Assembly (NCBI RefSeq): GCF_003612565.1
Contig: NZ_RAZG01000024.1
Location: 1-52,372 of the forward strand
DNA length: 52,372 nt
Source of the DNA: Roseburia sp. 1XD42-69
GTDB lineage: Bacteria > Bacillota > Clostridia > Lachnospirales > Lachnospiraceae
Direction: 5' to 3'
Shown here: in pieces, positions 43,375 to 52,372 of the stretch
Position numbering within the stretch: the stretch's first letter is position 1
Layout of the letters: each line of letters starts with the position of its first letter
Notes under the pieces: generated by a model
The model's database searches: none
Seen by the model: the letters and a program-made list of their open reading frames with translations, nothing else
What the model was told of the DNA's origin: nothing
Program-made: the position numbers and the translations under genes

Positions 43375-44265
43375 TCAGCGCATTTCTTCCGCTATTTTTG
43401 ATAACTTTCTCAGCCTGTGGTTCACGCCGGATTTCCCCACAGGGGGATTTAAATAAGATCCCAGCTCTTTTAAGGGGACATCCGGGTACTTAAGGCGCAA
43501 AAGCGCCATCTCCCTTAAATGATCCGGCAGGCTCTCAAGCCCCATATGGTCCCTGATGTACACAATATCCTCAATCTGCCTCACCGCCGCATTCACCGTC
43601 TTGCTGATATTTGCCGTCTCACAGTTTACCTGGCGGTTTACGGAATTGCGCATCTCCTTTACAATGCGCACATTTTCCAGATTCATCAACGCCTCATGGG
43701 CCCCCATGACATTTAAAAGATCCACAATGTGCGTCCCCTCTTTTACATACACCACCTGGTTTTTTTTCCGGGTAACGATTTTTGCATCCGCTTCAAAACT
43801 GTTCATAGCGGACTGTATCTGCTTTGCCTGGGGCAGGGAGGTGCAGACAATCTCAAAGTGATATCCCTTATTGGGGTTGCTGATAGAGCCGGCTGATAAA
43901 AAAGCCCCCCGGATAAAGGCCCGCTTACAGCAGTTCTGCTGAATTAAAATCCCGTCCACAACGGAAGTGTTCTTAAAGCAATGATTTGCTTTATCCCACA
44001 ATTTTACTCCCTCAAGGACCTTTAAGGTTTCCTCCTGGGACATTTTTCTTTCCCGGGGCTCTATGTGAAACAGGCGTTCCAGCAATACCCCATACTTTTC
44101 CCTTACCAATTGGTTATCCGTCTGAAGCAAAAGGGAGACTTCCCCTTTTAAGATACTGACTTTCCCTGTATAATTTATGATTGCTGAAAGTTCCGCCAGC
44201 ATACAGTGCCTGCTTTTGGCAAAAGACACCGCCAGTTCCTGTTTAACCTCACTTGAAAATGACAT
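43375..44265 (-). CDS. whiA: DNA-binding protein WhiA
   Basis: WhiA has an N-terminal LAGLIDADG-like domain and a C-terminal HTH (here about 215-296, ending in PVGKSGVNHRLRKLSKIAEEM). It takes part in sporulation control in actinomycetes and in division or chromosome organisation in Bacillus. The 296 residues are slightly short for the family. It starts 1 nt after the rapZ stop; the usual yvcK is absent between them. Confidence 0.93.
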   Translation of the reverse strand: MSFSSEVKQELAVSFAKSRHCMLAELSAIINYTGKVSILKGEVSLLLQTDNQLVREKYGVLLERLFHIEPRERKMSQEETLKVLEGVKLWDKANHCFKNTSVVDGILIQQNCCKRAFIRGAFLSAGSISNPNKGYHFEIVCTSLPQAKQIQSAMNSFEADAKIVTRKKNQVVYVKEGTHIVDLLNVMGAHEALMNLENVRIVKEMRNSVNRQVNCETANISKTVNAAVRQIEDIVYIRDHMGLESLPDHLREMALLRLKYPDVPLKELGSYLNPPVGKSGVNHRLRKLSKIAEEMR

Positions 44266-44266
44266 G

Positions 44267-45139
44267 TTACTTCCTCAATGCATCCTTTTCAATATCTCTG
44301 TGCTCAATTTTGATTCCGTACTCCCTGCTGTCACAGAGATGATGGTACAGCTCATTTGCCAGGGTTACGGAGCGGTGTTTCCCCCCGGTACAGCCGATAC
44401 TTATCACAAGCTGGTTTTTCCCCTCTATTATGTAATTTGGAATTAGAAACTTCACCATTTCCGTGAGTTTTTCCAAAAATTCATGGGCTTCATTAAACTG
44501 CAGCACATAGTCCTGTATTTCTTTGTCATTGCCGCTTTTCGCCCGAAGCCCTTCCACATAGTAGGGATTGGGGAGAAAACGCACGTCAAAGACCAAATCG
44601 GAATCCGCAGGTATTCCGTATTTGAAACCAAAAGACAAAATGGTAATAAAAAGGCTTTTATAGTCCTGGTTTTTCACAAAAATCTTTTCCAGCTCCCCCC
44701 GAAGTTCCCTGGTTAAAAGCTGGCTGGTGTCAATGATATAATCTGCCCGTTTTCTTAAAAATCCAAGTTTTTCCCGCTCTAAAGCGATGCCTGCTTCCAC
44801 CCTGGCTCCCCCTGCAAGGGGATGGTTTCTTCTTGTCTCTTTGTAGCGCTTTACCAGGACCGCATCCTCCGCATCCAGATACAAAATCTCCGGGGAATCC
44901 CCTTTTTTATAAAGCTTATCCAAAACCCCCCTTAACTCCGCAAAGGAATTGCCGCTGCGGATATCTACCCCAATGGCAAACTTTTGAATCTCGTCCGTAC
45001 TTGTCTCTGAAAGTTCCACAAATTTCTCAATAAGGGGTATGGGCAGATTATCCACACAGTAAAACCCGATATCCTCCATCATCTTTAACGCCGTACTTTT
45101 TCCCGCCCCGGACATTCCGGTTAAGATTACCACTTTCAT
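44267..45139 (-). CDS. rapZ: RNase adapter RapZ / YvcJ
   Basis: The 290-residue nucleotide-binding protein has Walker A GMSGAGKST (8-16), the conserved VDNLP near the N-terminus and the CTGGKHRSV motif in the C-terminal domain. In E. coli RapZ guides RNase E to a small RNA; in Bacillus YvcJ affects competence. The start overlaps murB by 4 nt. Confidence 0.93.
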   Translation of the reverse strand: MKVVILTGMSGAGKSTALKMMEDIGFYCVDNLPIPLIEKFVELSETSTDEIQKFAIGVDIRSGNSFAELRGVLDKLYKKGDSPEILYLDAEDAVLVKRYKETRRNHPLAGGARVEAGIALEREKLGFLRKRADYIIDTSQLLTRELRGELEKIFVKNQDYKSLFITILSFGFKYGIPADSDLVFDVRFLPNPYYVEGLRAKSGNDKEIQDYVLQFNEAHEFLEKLTEMVKFLIPNYIIEGKNQLVISIGCTGGKHRSVTLANELYHHLCDSREYGIKIEHRDIEKDALRK

Positions 45140-46047
45140 AAAAACTCTCCCACCAGTTTCACTTCTGTCTCCAACTCCACGCCAAAGCGCTCTTTTACCT
45201 TCTTTTGCACATGGGAAATCACAGCCAGCACATCCGCCGCACTTCCTCCTCGGTTAATTACAAATCCACAATGCTTTTCCGATACCTGGGCTCCCCCCAC
45301 GGAGAAACCGGAAAGGCCGCAGTCCATAATAAGTTTTCCTGCAAAATACCCCTCCGGGCGCTTAAAGGTGCTCCCGGCGCTGGGATACTCTAACGGCTGC
45401 TTGCTGATTCGCTGCCGCTTCAGTTCTTCCATTTTTCTTTTGATTTCCTCTTTCTCCCCGGGAACAAGGACAAACTCTGCCTCCAAAACCACGTATCCTT
45501 TTTCCGACACCACGCTTTTTCGGTAGCCAAATTCCATTTCATCCGCCCCAAGCTCTATCATCTCTCCCTGGGGGGTGAGGACTTTCACTTTGGCAGCAAC
45601 ATCCTTCATCTCGCCGCCGTAAGCCCCGGCATTCATCACCATGGCCCCCCCCACAGAGCCTGGGATTCCCGCTGCAAACTCCATCCCGGTAAGGCCGTTT
45701 TGGCCGGCCTTTGATACCACGCTGCCAAGGATTGCCCCTGCCTGGGCCTTTATGGTTTTCCCGGAAACGGTAATCTCTTGCATGGCCTTTCCGATTTCAA
45801 CCACCGCTCCCCGGATTCCCCCGTCCCCCACTAAAAGATTACTGCCGTTGCCGATAATGGTAATCTCTGTGTCCCGTTCCCTTAACAGGGCAATGAGAGG
45901 GGCAAGCTGCTCGTACCTTGGCAGGAGATACCAGTCCGCCGGCCCTCCCGTCTGAAAGGTGGTATGCCTTTTCATGGGCTCATTTCTCAAAATCTGATTT
46001 TCATCCAATATTTTTCTTAACTTATCCCACAACTTTTCCACCTGCAT
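45136..46047 (-). CDS. murB: UDP-N-acetylenolpyruvoylglucosamine reductase MurB
   Basis: MurB uses FAD and NADPH to make UDP-MurNAc. The 303 residues are normal for type II MurB. FQTGGPADW and GNGSNLLVGD are the FAD-binding segments, and YPSAGSTFKRP holds the catalytic serine. The start overlaps the aminopeptidase stop by one base (TAATG). Confidence 0.94.
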   Translation of the reverse strand: MQVEKLWDKLRKILDENQILRNEPMKRHTTFQTGGPADWYLLPRYEQLAPLIALLRERDTEITIIGNGSNLLVGDGGIRGAVVEIGKAMQEITVSGKTIKAQAGAILGSVVSKAGQNGLTGMEFAAGIPGSVGGAMVMNAGAYGGEMKDVAAKVKVLTPQGEMIELGADEMEFGYRKSVVSEKGYVVLEAEFVLVPGEKEEIKRKMEELKRQRISKQPLEYPSAGSTFKRPEGYFAGKLIMDCGLSGFSVGGAQVSEKHCGFVINRGGSAADVLAVISHVQKKVKERFGVELETEVKLVGEFL

Positions 46048-47444
46048 TATGCCTCTCTGAAAAATGCTTCATATCCCAAAAGCGCCTCGTACAAATCTAC
46101 TTTGCTGATAATCTCCCAAGGTGCATGCATGCTTAACACTGCCACGCCGCAGTCAATTACCTGCATTCCGTAGTTTGCAAGAATATAAGCGATGGTTCCG
46201 CCGCCGCCCTGGTCCACTTTCCCCAGTTCTGATGTCTGGAACGTCACATTATTTTTATCTAAAATATGACGAAGTTCAGCCATATATTCTGCATTTGCAT
46301 CGTTGGAGCCGCTTTTTCCCCTGGAACCGGTATATTTGTTAAATACCAGGCCCATACCGAAATATGCCGCATTCTTTTTCTCCATAGTCTCCGGATAATT
46401 GGAGTCAAAGGCTGCGCTTACATCAGATGAGAGCATTTTGGAATTCCGCATAGCCCGGCGCACTTTAATGCCGGAATACTCCCCGCTAAGCTCTAAAATC
46501 TCAGCCACTGCATCCTCAAAAAATCTGGAGTGCATACCGGTTGCCCCTACGCTTCCGATTTCTTCCTTATCTACCAAAAGGCACACACATGTCTTCTCCG
46601 GGTCTTTGGTATTTAAAATAGCCTGGAAAGAGGGGTAAGCACAAACCCTGTCGTCATGGCCGTATCCCATAATCATACTGCGGTCAAATCCGTAATCCCT
46701 TGCCGCCCCGGCAGGAACAGCCTCAATCTCCGCTGAGAGGAAATCCTCCTCTTTTATGCCGTACATTTTTTCCAGAATGGCAAGCATATTTGCTTTTACC
46801 AGATCTTTTGTCTTCTCCTTGTCCTCCCCGGCAAGTTCTGCCGGGATACTGCCGATAAGGATATCCATTTTTTCCCCTTCAATCACTTTAGACGCCTTTT
46901 TCTCCATCTGATCCCCGGAGAGATGCACCAGAAGGTCACTGATGCCAAATACCGGGTCTTCCGTTTTTTCCCCAATGGAAAAAGGAACCACGCTTCCGTC
47001 TTTTTTTGCAAAGACGCCGTGGAGGGCTAAGGGAAGGGTCACCCACTGGTATTTTTTCACCCCGCCGTAATAATGGGTGTCTAAAAGGGCCATCTGGGTG
47101 TCCTCGTACAAGGGCACCTGTTTGATATCAATTCTGGGGGAATCCACATGGGCTCCCAAAATATTCATCCCCTGCTCTAAGGGCTGTTTTCCCATAACAA
47201 ACAAAGCGATGGATTTCCCCATCTGGTTATAATACACTTTGTCGCCGCTCTTTAAAACCGTTTTATTTTCAATTAATTCCTTTAAATCTTTAAATCCCGC
47301 AGCCCTTGCCCGCTCCACAAACTCTGTAACACATTCCCGCTCTGTCTTGCAGGATGAAATAAATTTGCGGTACTCTTCTGCAAAATCCAACACTTTTTCT
47401 CTGTTTCCTTCGGGATATTTTTCCCATGCATTTTTGTTTTCCAT
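46047..47444 (-). CDS. apeB: M18 family aminopeptidase
   Basis: The 465 residues match M18 metallo-aminopeptidases, cytosolic enzymes that release N-terminal, often acidic, residues. GAHVDSPRID holds the first metal histidine, DKEEIGS the catalytic Glu pair, and LSMHAPWEI the last histidine near the C-terminus. It is in the run from hprK to murB. Confidence 0.92.
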   Translation of the reverse strand: MENKNAWEKYPEGNREKVLDFAEEYRKFISSCKTERECVTEFVERARAAGFKDLKELIENKTVLKSGDKVYYNQMGKSIALFVMGKQPLEQGMNILGAHVDSPRIDIKQVPLYEDTQMALLDTHYYGGVKKYQWVTLPLALHGVFAKKDGSVVPFSIGEKTEDPVFGISDLLVHLSGDQMEKKASKVIEGEKMDILIGSIPAELAGEDKEKTKDLVKANMLAILEKMYGIKEEDFLSAEIEAVPAGAARDYGFDRSMIMGYGHDDRVCAYPSFQAILNTKDPEKTCVCLLVDKEEIGSVGATGMHSRFFEDAVAEILELSGEYSGIKVRRAMRNSKMLSSDVSAAFDSNYPETMEKKNAAYFGMGLVFNKYTGSRGKSGSNDANAEYMAELRHILDKNNVTFQTSELGKVDQGGGGTIAYILANYGMQVIDCGVAVLSMHAPWEIISKVDLYEALLGYEAFFREA

Positions 47445-47472
47445 TTTATTCTCTTCTTTCTATATTTATTTT

Positions 47473-48408
47473 TTACTCTTCGTCCTCCGGTTTTGCAAGG
47501 TTGGCCTGAACCCTGCGGTACAGCTCCTGGGCCGCATTGTAACCCATCTTTTTCTGACGGTGGTTTACGGCAGCCGCCTCGCAGATAACCGCCAGGTTAC
47601 GCCCCGGCCGGATGGGAAGAGAGTGGCAGACCACCTTATTTCCCAGAAATTCGATATATTCCTCCTCTAAGCCCAGCCTGTCATAATCGTTTTCTTTTTT
47701 CCAGTCCTCCATCTTGATAACCAAGTCAATGCTCTGTTTTTCCTTAACACACTCCACACCGAATAAGGTCTTGACATCCAAAATTCCAATCCCCCTTAAT
47801 TCGATAAAGTACCTGGTCACATCCGGTGAAGTTCCAATCAGGGTGTTGTCATTTATCTTTCGGATTTCCACCACATCGTCTGTCACAAGGCGGTGTCCTC
47901 TTTTCACAAGCTCTAAGGCAGCCTCGCTTTTCCCGATTCCGCTCTCCCCCATTATCATAAGCCCCTCGCCGTAAACGTCCACCAGCACACCGTGAATAGT
48001 AATACAGGGCGCCAGGGCCTCCTTCAATGTATAGATGAGCTCTGCCATAAATTCGGAAGTTCCTCTGGATGTCCCGAATATAGGCACGTTATTCTTCAAT
48101 GCTGCCTGCATAAAAGAATCATCCGGCTCAAATCCCCGGCAGAAAATCACGCAGGGAATATCAAAAGATAAAAACTTCTCGTACAAATCCTTCCGCTGCG
48201 CCTCTGACTGTTTCCGGAGATAGGCGTATTCCACCATCCCGATAAGCTGCACCCTGGATTGTTCAAAATGTTCGAAATATCCACTTAACTGAAGTGCAGG
48301 ACGGTTTACATCCGCAAGTAAAATTCGGTGCTCCTTCAAATCTATGTCCGGGGTATAATTCATCAAATCCATTTTTTTTGCTATCTTTGCTACGCTTACT
48401 CCCTCCAT
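47473..48408 (-). CDS. hprK: HPr kinase/phosphorylase
   Basis: HprK phosphorylates and dephosphorylates Ser46 of HPr, the main switch of carbon catabolite repression in Firmicutes. The 311-residue protein has the N-terminal regulatory domain (1-130), catalytic His139, the P-loop GESGIGKS (154-161) and the HprK signature near 200 (ELRGIGILDVKTLFG). Confidence 0.95.
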   Translation of the reverse strand: MEGVSVAKIAKKMDLMNYTPDIDLKEHRILLADVNRPALQLSGYFEHFEQSRVQLIGMVEYAYLRKQSEAQRKDLYEKFLSFDIPCVIFCRGFEPDDSFMQAALKNNVPIFGTSRGTSEFMAELIYTLKEALAPCITIHGVLVDVYGEGLMIMGESGIGKSEAALELVKRGHRLVTDDVVEIRKINDNTLIGTSPDVTRYFIELRGIGILDVKTLFGVECVKEKQSIDLVIKMEDWKKENDYDRLGLEEEYIEFLGNKVVCHSLPIRPGRNLAVICEAAAVNHRQKKMGYNAAQELYRRVQANLAKPEDEE

Positions 48409-48481
48409 ACGGCTGCTCTCCTTTTTCTTCTTTTTTCAACTTTTTCCTGTTTCTGATACGCTTTAGAGTATACCATATTTT

Positions 48482-50353
48482 TCATTCGCCATCAACTGTA
48501 TGAAAGTACTGATAGACAGCCTCCGCCGCCTGCATGTTCATGGAAGGCGTGGCGGCAAGCTCCTCTATCCCCGCATTCCGTATGGCGTCCAGAGAAGAAT
48601 ATCGCATCATAAGGGCTTTCCTTCTGGATGCCCCGATACCTGGGATGTCATCTAAAACAGAATGAACCTGGCCCTTGCTCCTTAGGGAACGGTGGTACTC
48701 AATGGCAAAGCGGTGGGCTTCGTCCTGAATTCTTGTAATCAGCTTAAACCCTTCGCTTCCCCTGTCTATAGGAATTTCCACATTATTAAAATACAGCCCC
48801 CTGGTGCGGTGGTTGTCGTCTTTTACCATGCCGCACACCGGAATGCTAAGATGCAGCTCGTCTAGCACCTGCAGGGCAATATTTACCTGTCCCCTTCCCC
48901 CGTCCATCATAATCAAGTCGGGAAATTTGGTGAAACTTCCGTATTTCTCCTCCAACTCTTTTTCTTTTAATGTTTCCCTTTCTTTCATACCGTGTTCAAA
49001 ACGCCTGGTAAGCACTTCATGCATGGAGGCATAGTCGTCCGGCCCCTTTACGGTGCGCAGGCGGAATTTCCGGTAGTCGCTGCGGCAGGGTTTTCCCTTC
49101 TCGTAGACAACCATGGATCCCACAGACTGGAAGCCGCTGATATTTGAGATATCATAGGCTTCTACCCTTAAAATAGAAGGAAGATTTAATAATCCTGCAA
49201 TCTCTTTCATAGCCCCTATGGTTCTGCCTTCCTCCCTCTTAATTTTCTCCTTGTCCTGGCTTAGCACAAGATGGGCGTTTTTCACCGCCAGCTCCACTAG
49301 CTTTTCTTTCTGTCCTCTCTGGGGAATCTTTATGTGGACTCTCTGCCCCCGTTTTTTAGAAAGCCACTCCTCCAAAACCTCTTTTTCCTCTACGGGCAGA
49401 GGCAGCATAATGGTTTTGGGAATCACAGGGGTGCCGCCGTAATACTGTTTGATAAAGACAGAAAGTATCTGGCTTCTCTTATCTTCCCCCGCCACCTTCA
49501 CATAAAAGTGCTCCCTGCCGATAAGTTTTCCATCCCGGATAAAAAATACCTGCACCACTGCGTCTTCCCCGTCTTTGGAAACCCCGATGACATCCTTGTC
49601 CTCCCCGTCAGAATGGGTAATTTTCTGCTTCTGGGCAATCTGTTTCACACTGTTTAAAAGGTCACGGTATTCCATTGCCTTCTCATATTCCATCTCCTGG
49701 GAAGCGGCGTTCATTTTTTCCTCAAGCTCTTTCATCACCGGCTGGTATTCCCCGTTTAAAAACTTCACCGCCTGCTCCACCCTCTCTCTGTACTCTTCCT
49801 TTGAAATATATCCCTGGCAGGGGGCGCTGCACTGTTTAATATGGTAATTAAGACAGGGGCGCTGCTTTCCAATGTCTTTGGGCAGCACTCTGCTGCATGT
49901 CCTAAGTCCATATAACTTATTTAACAAATCAATAGAATCTTTCACCGCCCCGGCGCTGGTGTAGGGCCCGAAATACCTGGATTTGTCCTTTTTCATCAAA
50001 CGGGAAAAAAGGACTCTTGGAAAGTCTTCCCCCAGAGTCACTTTTATATACGGATAGGTCTTGTCGTCCCGGAGCATGGTGTTGTATTTGGGACGGTGCT
50101 CTTTAATCAGGTTGCACTCAAGCACCAGGGCTTCCAGCTCGGAATCCGTGACAATATACTCAAAACGGACAATCTGCTTCACCATCTGGTTTTTTTTGAT
50201 TCCCTCATTGTGGCTGGCCTGAAAATACTGATGCACCCTTTTTGTCAGGGAAACCGCCTTTCCGATATAAATTATGGTGTCATTTTTGTCATGCATAATA
50301 TAAACTCCCGGCTGATCCGGGAGTTTTTTTAACTCATCTTCAATTACAAACAT
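48482..50353 (-). CDS. uvrC: Excinuclease ABC subunit C (UvrC)
   Basis: UvrC makes both incisions in nucleotide excision repair. The 623 residues contain a GIY-YIG domain (about 14-95, starting PGVYIMHD), a UVR domain (about 205-240), the RNase H-like C-terminal nuclease domain ([16 protein letters not shown]) and a terminal helix-hairpin-helix ([14 protein letters not shown]). It overlaps the ftsH stop by 10 nt. A terminator-like hairpin lies in the codons for its first motif. Confidence 0.95.
   Translation of the reverse strand: MFVIEDELKKLPDQPGVYIMHDKNDTIIYIGKAVSLTKRVHQYFQASHNEGIKKNQMVKQIVRFEYIVTDSELEALVLECNLIKEHRPKYNTMLRDDKTYPYIKVTLGEDFPRVLFSRLMKKDKSRYFGPYTSAGAVKDSIDLLNKLYGLRTCSRVLPKDIGKQRPCLNYHIKQCSAPCQGYISKEEYRERVEQAVKFLNGEYQPVMKELEEKMNAASQEMEYEKAMEYRDLLNSVKQIAQKQKITHSDGEDKDVIGVSKDGEDAVVQVFFIRDGKLIGREHFYVKVAGEDKRSQILSVFIKQYYGGTPVIPKTIMLPLPVEEKEVLEEWLSKKRGQRVHIKIPQRGQKEKLVELAVKNAHLVLSQDKEKIKREEGRTIGAMKEIAGLLNLPSILRVEAYDISNISGFQSVGSMVVYEKGKPCRSDYRKFRLRTVKGPDDYASMHEVLTRRFEHGMKERETLKEKELEEKYGSFTKFPDLIMMDGGRGQVNIALQVLDELHLSIPVCGMVKDDNHRTRGLYFNNVEIPIDRGSEGFKLITRIQDEAHRFAIEYHRSLRSKGQVHSVLDDIPGIGASRRKALMMRYSSLDAIRNAGIEELAATPSMNMQAAEAVYQYFHTVDGE
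50303..50330 (+). terminator. Terminator-like hairpin inside uvrC (antisense)
   Basis: AACTCCCGG (50303-50311) and CCGGGAGTT (50317-50325) form a 9-bp stem followed by five further T on the plus strand. In sense direction only a weak T-run follows. It may be a coincidence of the LPDQPGVY codons. Confidence 0.4.
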
Positions 50354-52266
50354 ATAGCACTCTTTTCCTGTTTTTTCTGCTCTTCCTGCTCATCTTCAGG
50401 ATCAGGAAGCCCTTTTAATTCCCGGAATATCTTCATAAACTCTTTGCCTGTAATCGTCTCGTGCTCATAGAGATAATCAGAAATCTTGTCTAATACTTCC
50501 CGGTTCTCCTTTAGCATTTTAACCGCTGCGGAATAACTGTCGCTTATAAGTTTTAAAACTTCTTTATCCACCTGGGCAGCCGTCTTTTCTGCGCAGTTCA
50601 TGGCAGCCCTGCCGTCTAAGTACTGGCTCTCTACGGTCACCAGGTTCATCATTCCGAATTTATCCGACATACCAAACCGGGTAATCATGGATTTCGCCAC
50701 ATTAGTGGCCTGCTCAATGTCATTGGCGGCTCCGCTGGTAACTGTTTTAAACACAATCTCCTCCGCAGCACGGCCCCCCATAAAGGTAACGATTTTTGCC
50801 AAAAGCTCTTCCTTCGTCTCTAAATACTTTTCTTCCTCCGGGGTCTGTAAGGTATATCCCAAAGCTCCCATGGTCCTTGGGACAATGGTAATCTTCTGCA
50901 CCGGCTCCGTGTTCTTCTGCAGAGCGGCAACCATGGCGTGGCCCACCTCGTGGTAAGCAACCATTCTCCGCTCTTTCTCGCTCATCACCCGGTTTTTCTT
51001 CTCTTTGCCTCCCACGGCCACAAGCTCAAAGGCCTCAAACAAGTCTGGCTGGTTTACAAATTTCCTGCCTTTTTTTACCGCATTGATAGCCGCCTCGTTT
51101 ATCATATTGGCAAGGTCTGACCCCACCAGGCCGGCAGTGGCAAGGGCCAGGGCATTTAAATCCACGGATTCGTCCATGCGCACGTCCTTGGCATGTACCC
51201 GGAGGGTTTCCAGTCGGCCTTTCTGATCCGGCCTGTCCACGATAATACGCCTGTCAAAACGCCCCGGACGAAGCAGGGCTTTGTCCAAAACTTCCGGGCG
51301 GTTGGTAGCCGCTAATATCAAAAGCCCCTTGGAGGTGTCAAAACCGTCCATCTCCGCCAAAAGCTGGTTTAAGGTCTGCTCCCTCTCGTCGTTTCCCCCT
51401 CCGTAACGGGAGTCTCTGCTCTTTCCGATAGCGTCAATCTCGTCTATAAAGATAATACAGGGGGCCTGTTTCTGGGCCTCTTTAAACAAATCCCGGACAC
51501 GAGAAGCTCCCACGCCCACAAACATTTCCACAAAATCAGAGCCTGCCAGGGAGAAAAAGGGAACTTTCGCCTCCCCTGCCACGGCTTTTGCAAGAAGGGT
51601 TTTACCTGTTCCCGGAGGTCCCACAAGAAGGGCGCCTTTGGGAAGTTTAGCGCCGATTTCCCGGTATTTCTGGGGATTGTGAAGAAAATCCACCACTTCC
51701 TGGAGGGACTCTTTTGCCTCGTCCTGTCCCGCCACGTCCTTAAAGGTAACCCCCGTACTCTTTTCCACATAGACTTTGGCAGTGGTTTTCCCCACTCCCA
51801 TCATTCCGCCCCCTCCCATGCGCCGCATTAAAAATGCCATGAGAATCCAAACCAGGGCTAAAGGAATCACAAAACTTAATATATTGTAAATCCAGGTGGA
51901 CGTGTTATCCGGTATGTAGCCGAATATCTCCACATTGTGCTTTTTTAAAAGGGGCATAAGCTCCGGATCATCCACCATACCTGTGTAATAGGTGATTTGG
52001 TACTGGGGAAGCCTTGCATTCTCCTTGTCCTTTTTCTGGGTAATATTAATCTGAGTACCTGTATATTTGATGCTTTCCACTTCCCCTGCCTCAACTTTTT
52101 CCAGAAACTCCGTGTAAGAAATCTCCTGGTTAAACTGCTGGCTGATGCGATTGGAAACAAGCGTCATAATAAACAGGGCAAACAGCGACACTATAATAAA
52201 GGTCATAATCATCTGACCGTTTTTATTGTTCCTGTTGTTCTGATTATTCTGTTCCTGATTATCCAT
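50344..52266 (-). CDS. ftsH: ATP-dependent zinc metalloprotease FtsH
   Basis: FtsH is the membrane-bound AAA+ protease for quality control and regulatory proteolysis. The 640 residues have an Asn-rich cytoplasmic start, TM1 (about 19-37), an outer domain, TM2 (about 126-147), Walker A GPPGTGKT (216-223), Walker B IIFIDEID (271-278), the second region of homology, and HEVGH (439-443). GGAGG lies before the ATG and a promoter is at 52302-52330. Confidence 0.95.
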   Translation of the reverse strand: MDNQEQNNQNNRNNKNGQMIMTFIIVSLFALFIMTLVSNRISQQFNQEISYTEFLEKVEAGEVESIKYTGTQINITQKKDKENARLPQYQITYYTGMVDDPELMPLLKKHNVEIFGYIPDNTSTWIYNILSFVIPLALVWILMAFLMRRMGGGGMMGVGKTTAKVYVEKSTGVTFKDVAGQDEAKESLQEVVDFLHNPQKYREIGAKLPKGALLVGPPGTGKTLLAKAVAGEAKVPFFSLAGSDFVEMFVGVGASRVRDLFKEAQKQAPCIIFIDEIDAIGKSRDSRYGGGNDEREQTLNQLLAEMDGFDTSKGLLILAATNRPEVLDKALLRPGRFDRRIIVDRPDQKGRLETLRVHAKDVRMDESVDLNALALATAGLVGSDLANMINEAAINAVKKGRKFVNQPDLFEAFELVAVGGKEKKNRVMSEKERRMVAYHEVGHAMVAALQKNTEPVQKITIVPRTMGALGYTLQTPEEEKYLETKEELLAKIVTFMGGRAAEEIVFKTVTSGAANDIEQATNVAKSMITRFGMSDKFGMMNLVTVESQYLDGRAAMNCAEKTAAQVDKEVLKLISDSYSAAVKMLKENREVLDKISDYLYEHETITGKEFMKIFRELKGLPDPEDEQEEQKKQEKSAICL

Positions 52267-52301
52267 AGTTTCCTCCGTGTAATAAAATTCTAAACAGTTT
52301 T

Positions 52302-52330
52302 ATTATATGTGTTAAAGGCGTTAAAAGCAA
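52302..52330 (-). promoter_or_regulatory. Promoter of ftsH
   Basis: On the minus strand, -35 TTGCTT (52325-52330), a 17-nt spacer and TATAAT (52302-52307), about 40 nt before the ATG. Downstream genes to dagK may depend on it. Confidence 0.75.
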
Positions 52331-52372
52331 TAAGATGTTGGTGAACTTTTCTTGTTTTTTCTTAAGATTTTA

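Overview
The window looks like a chromosomal segment from a Gram-positive anaerobe of the Firmicutes, most likely a gut Lachnospiraceae (Clostridium cluster XIVa). This is inferred from strong AGGAGG ribosome binding sites, consensus sigma-A promoters (TTGACA, 17 nt, TATAAT), a type III glutamine synthetase, HPr kinase, WhiA, CvfB, TagA-like and YitT proteins, and a GH112 host-glycan phosphorylase. Nearly everything, including the start of an rRNA operon at the left edge, is transcribed from the minus strand. No phage, IS element or CRISPR array was seen.

Layout, left to right. (1) 1-357: leader and two tandem promoters of an rRNA operon whose 16S gene lies outside the window, with two tRNA-Ser genes (GGA, TGA) just upstream. 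(2) 705-8221: minus-strand housekeeping operon tex, ycxB-like, tsaE, tsaB, rimI, rnz, a membrane-anchored unknown, tsaD, ispD. It holds three t6A tRNA-modification genes and isoprenoid synthesis. (3) 8361-12250: small membrane proteins, a predicted SprA-like HExxH zinc protease, a DUF975 membrane protein and a GH13 alpha-glucosidase. (4) 12320-17240: threonine-branch genes (aspartate kinase, an ApgM-type protein that may be the missing homoserine kinase, homoserine dehydrogenase) behind prfB with its programmed +1 frameshift. (5) 17280-23256: division and cell-wall cluster (CdaR/PucR-type regulator, ftsE, ftsX, coiled-coil M23 hydrolase, S41 protease, VanZ-like). (6) 23564-28957: YitT, a TagA-like protein, an empty 570-bp region with a cluster of DnaA-box-like 9-mers, an SH3/NlpC-P60 hydrolase, CvfB, an acyl-ACP thioesterase and tRNA-Gln(CTG). 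(7) 29046-34736: GH112 phosphorylase, class A PBP, YigZ-family protein. (8) 34758-36879: a secreted LRR/Ig-like surface protein interrupted at an 11-G tract, a probable phase-variable gene captured OFF. (9) 37105-41227: nitrogen assimilation, an Amt transporter fused to a P-II domain and GlnN, both with structured upstream regions. (10) 41551-52266: fba, dagK, whiA, rapZ, murB, M18 aminopeptidase, hprK, uvrC, ftsH in one minus-strand run.

Most of the window is core metabolism and envelope biology. The strongest candidates for new biology are the poly-G switch in the LRR protein, the DnaA-box cluster away from any dnaA gene, the Amt/P-II fusion with structured RNA around glnN and amt, and the ApgM-like protein in a threonine operon.
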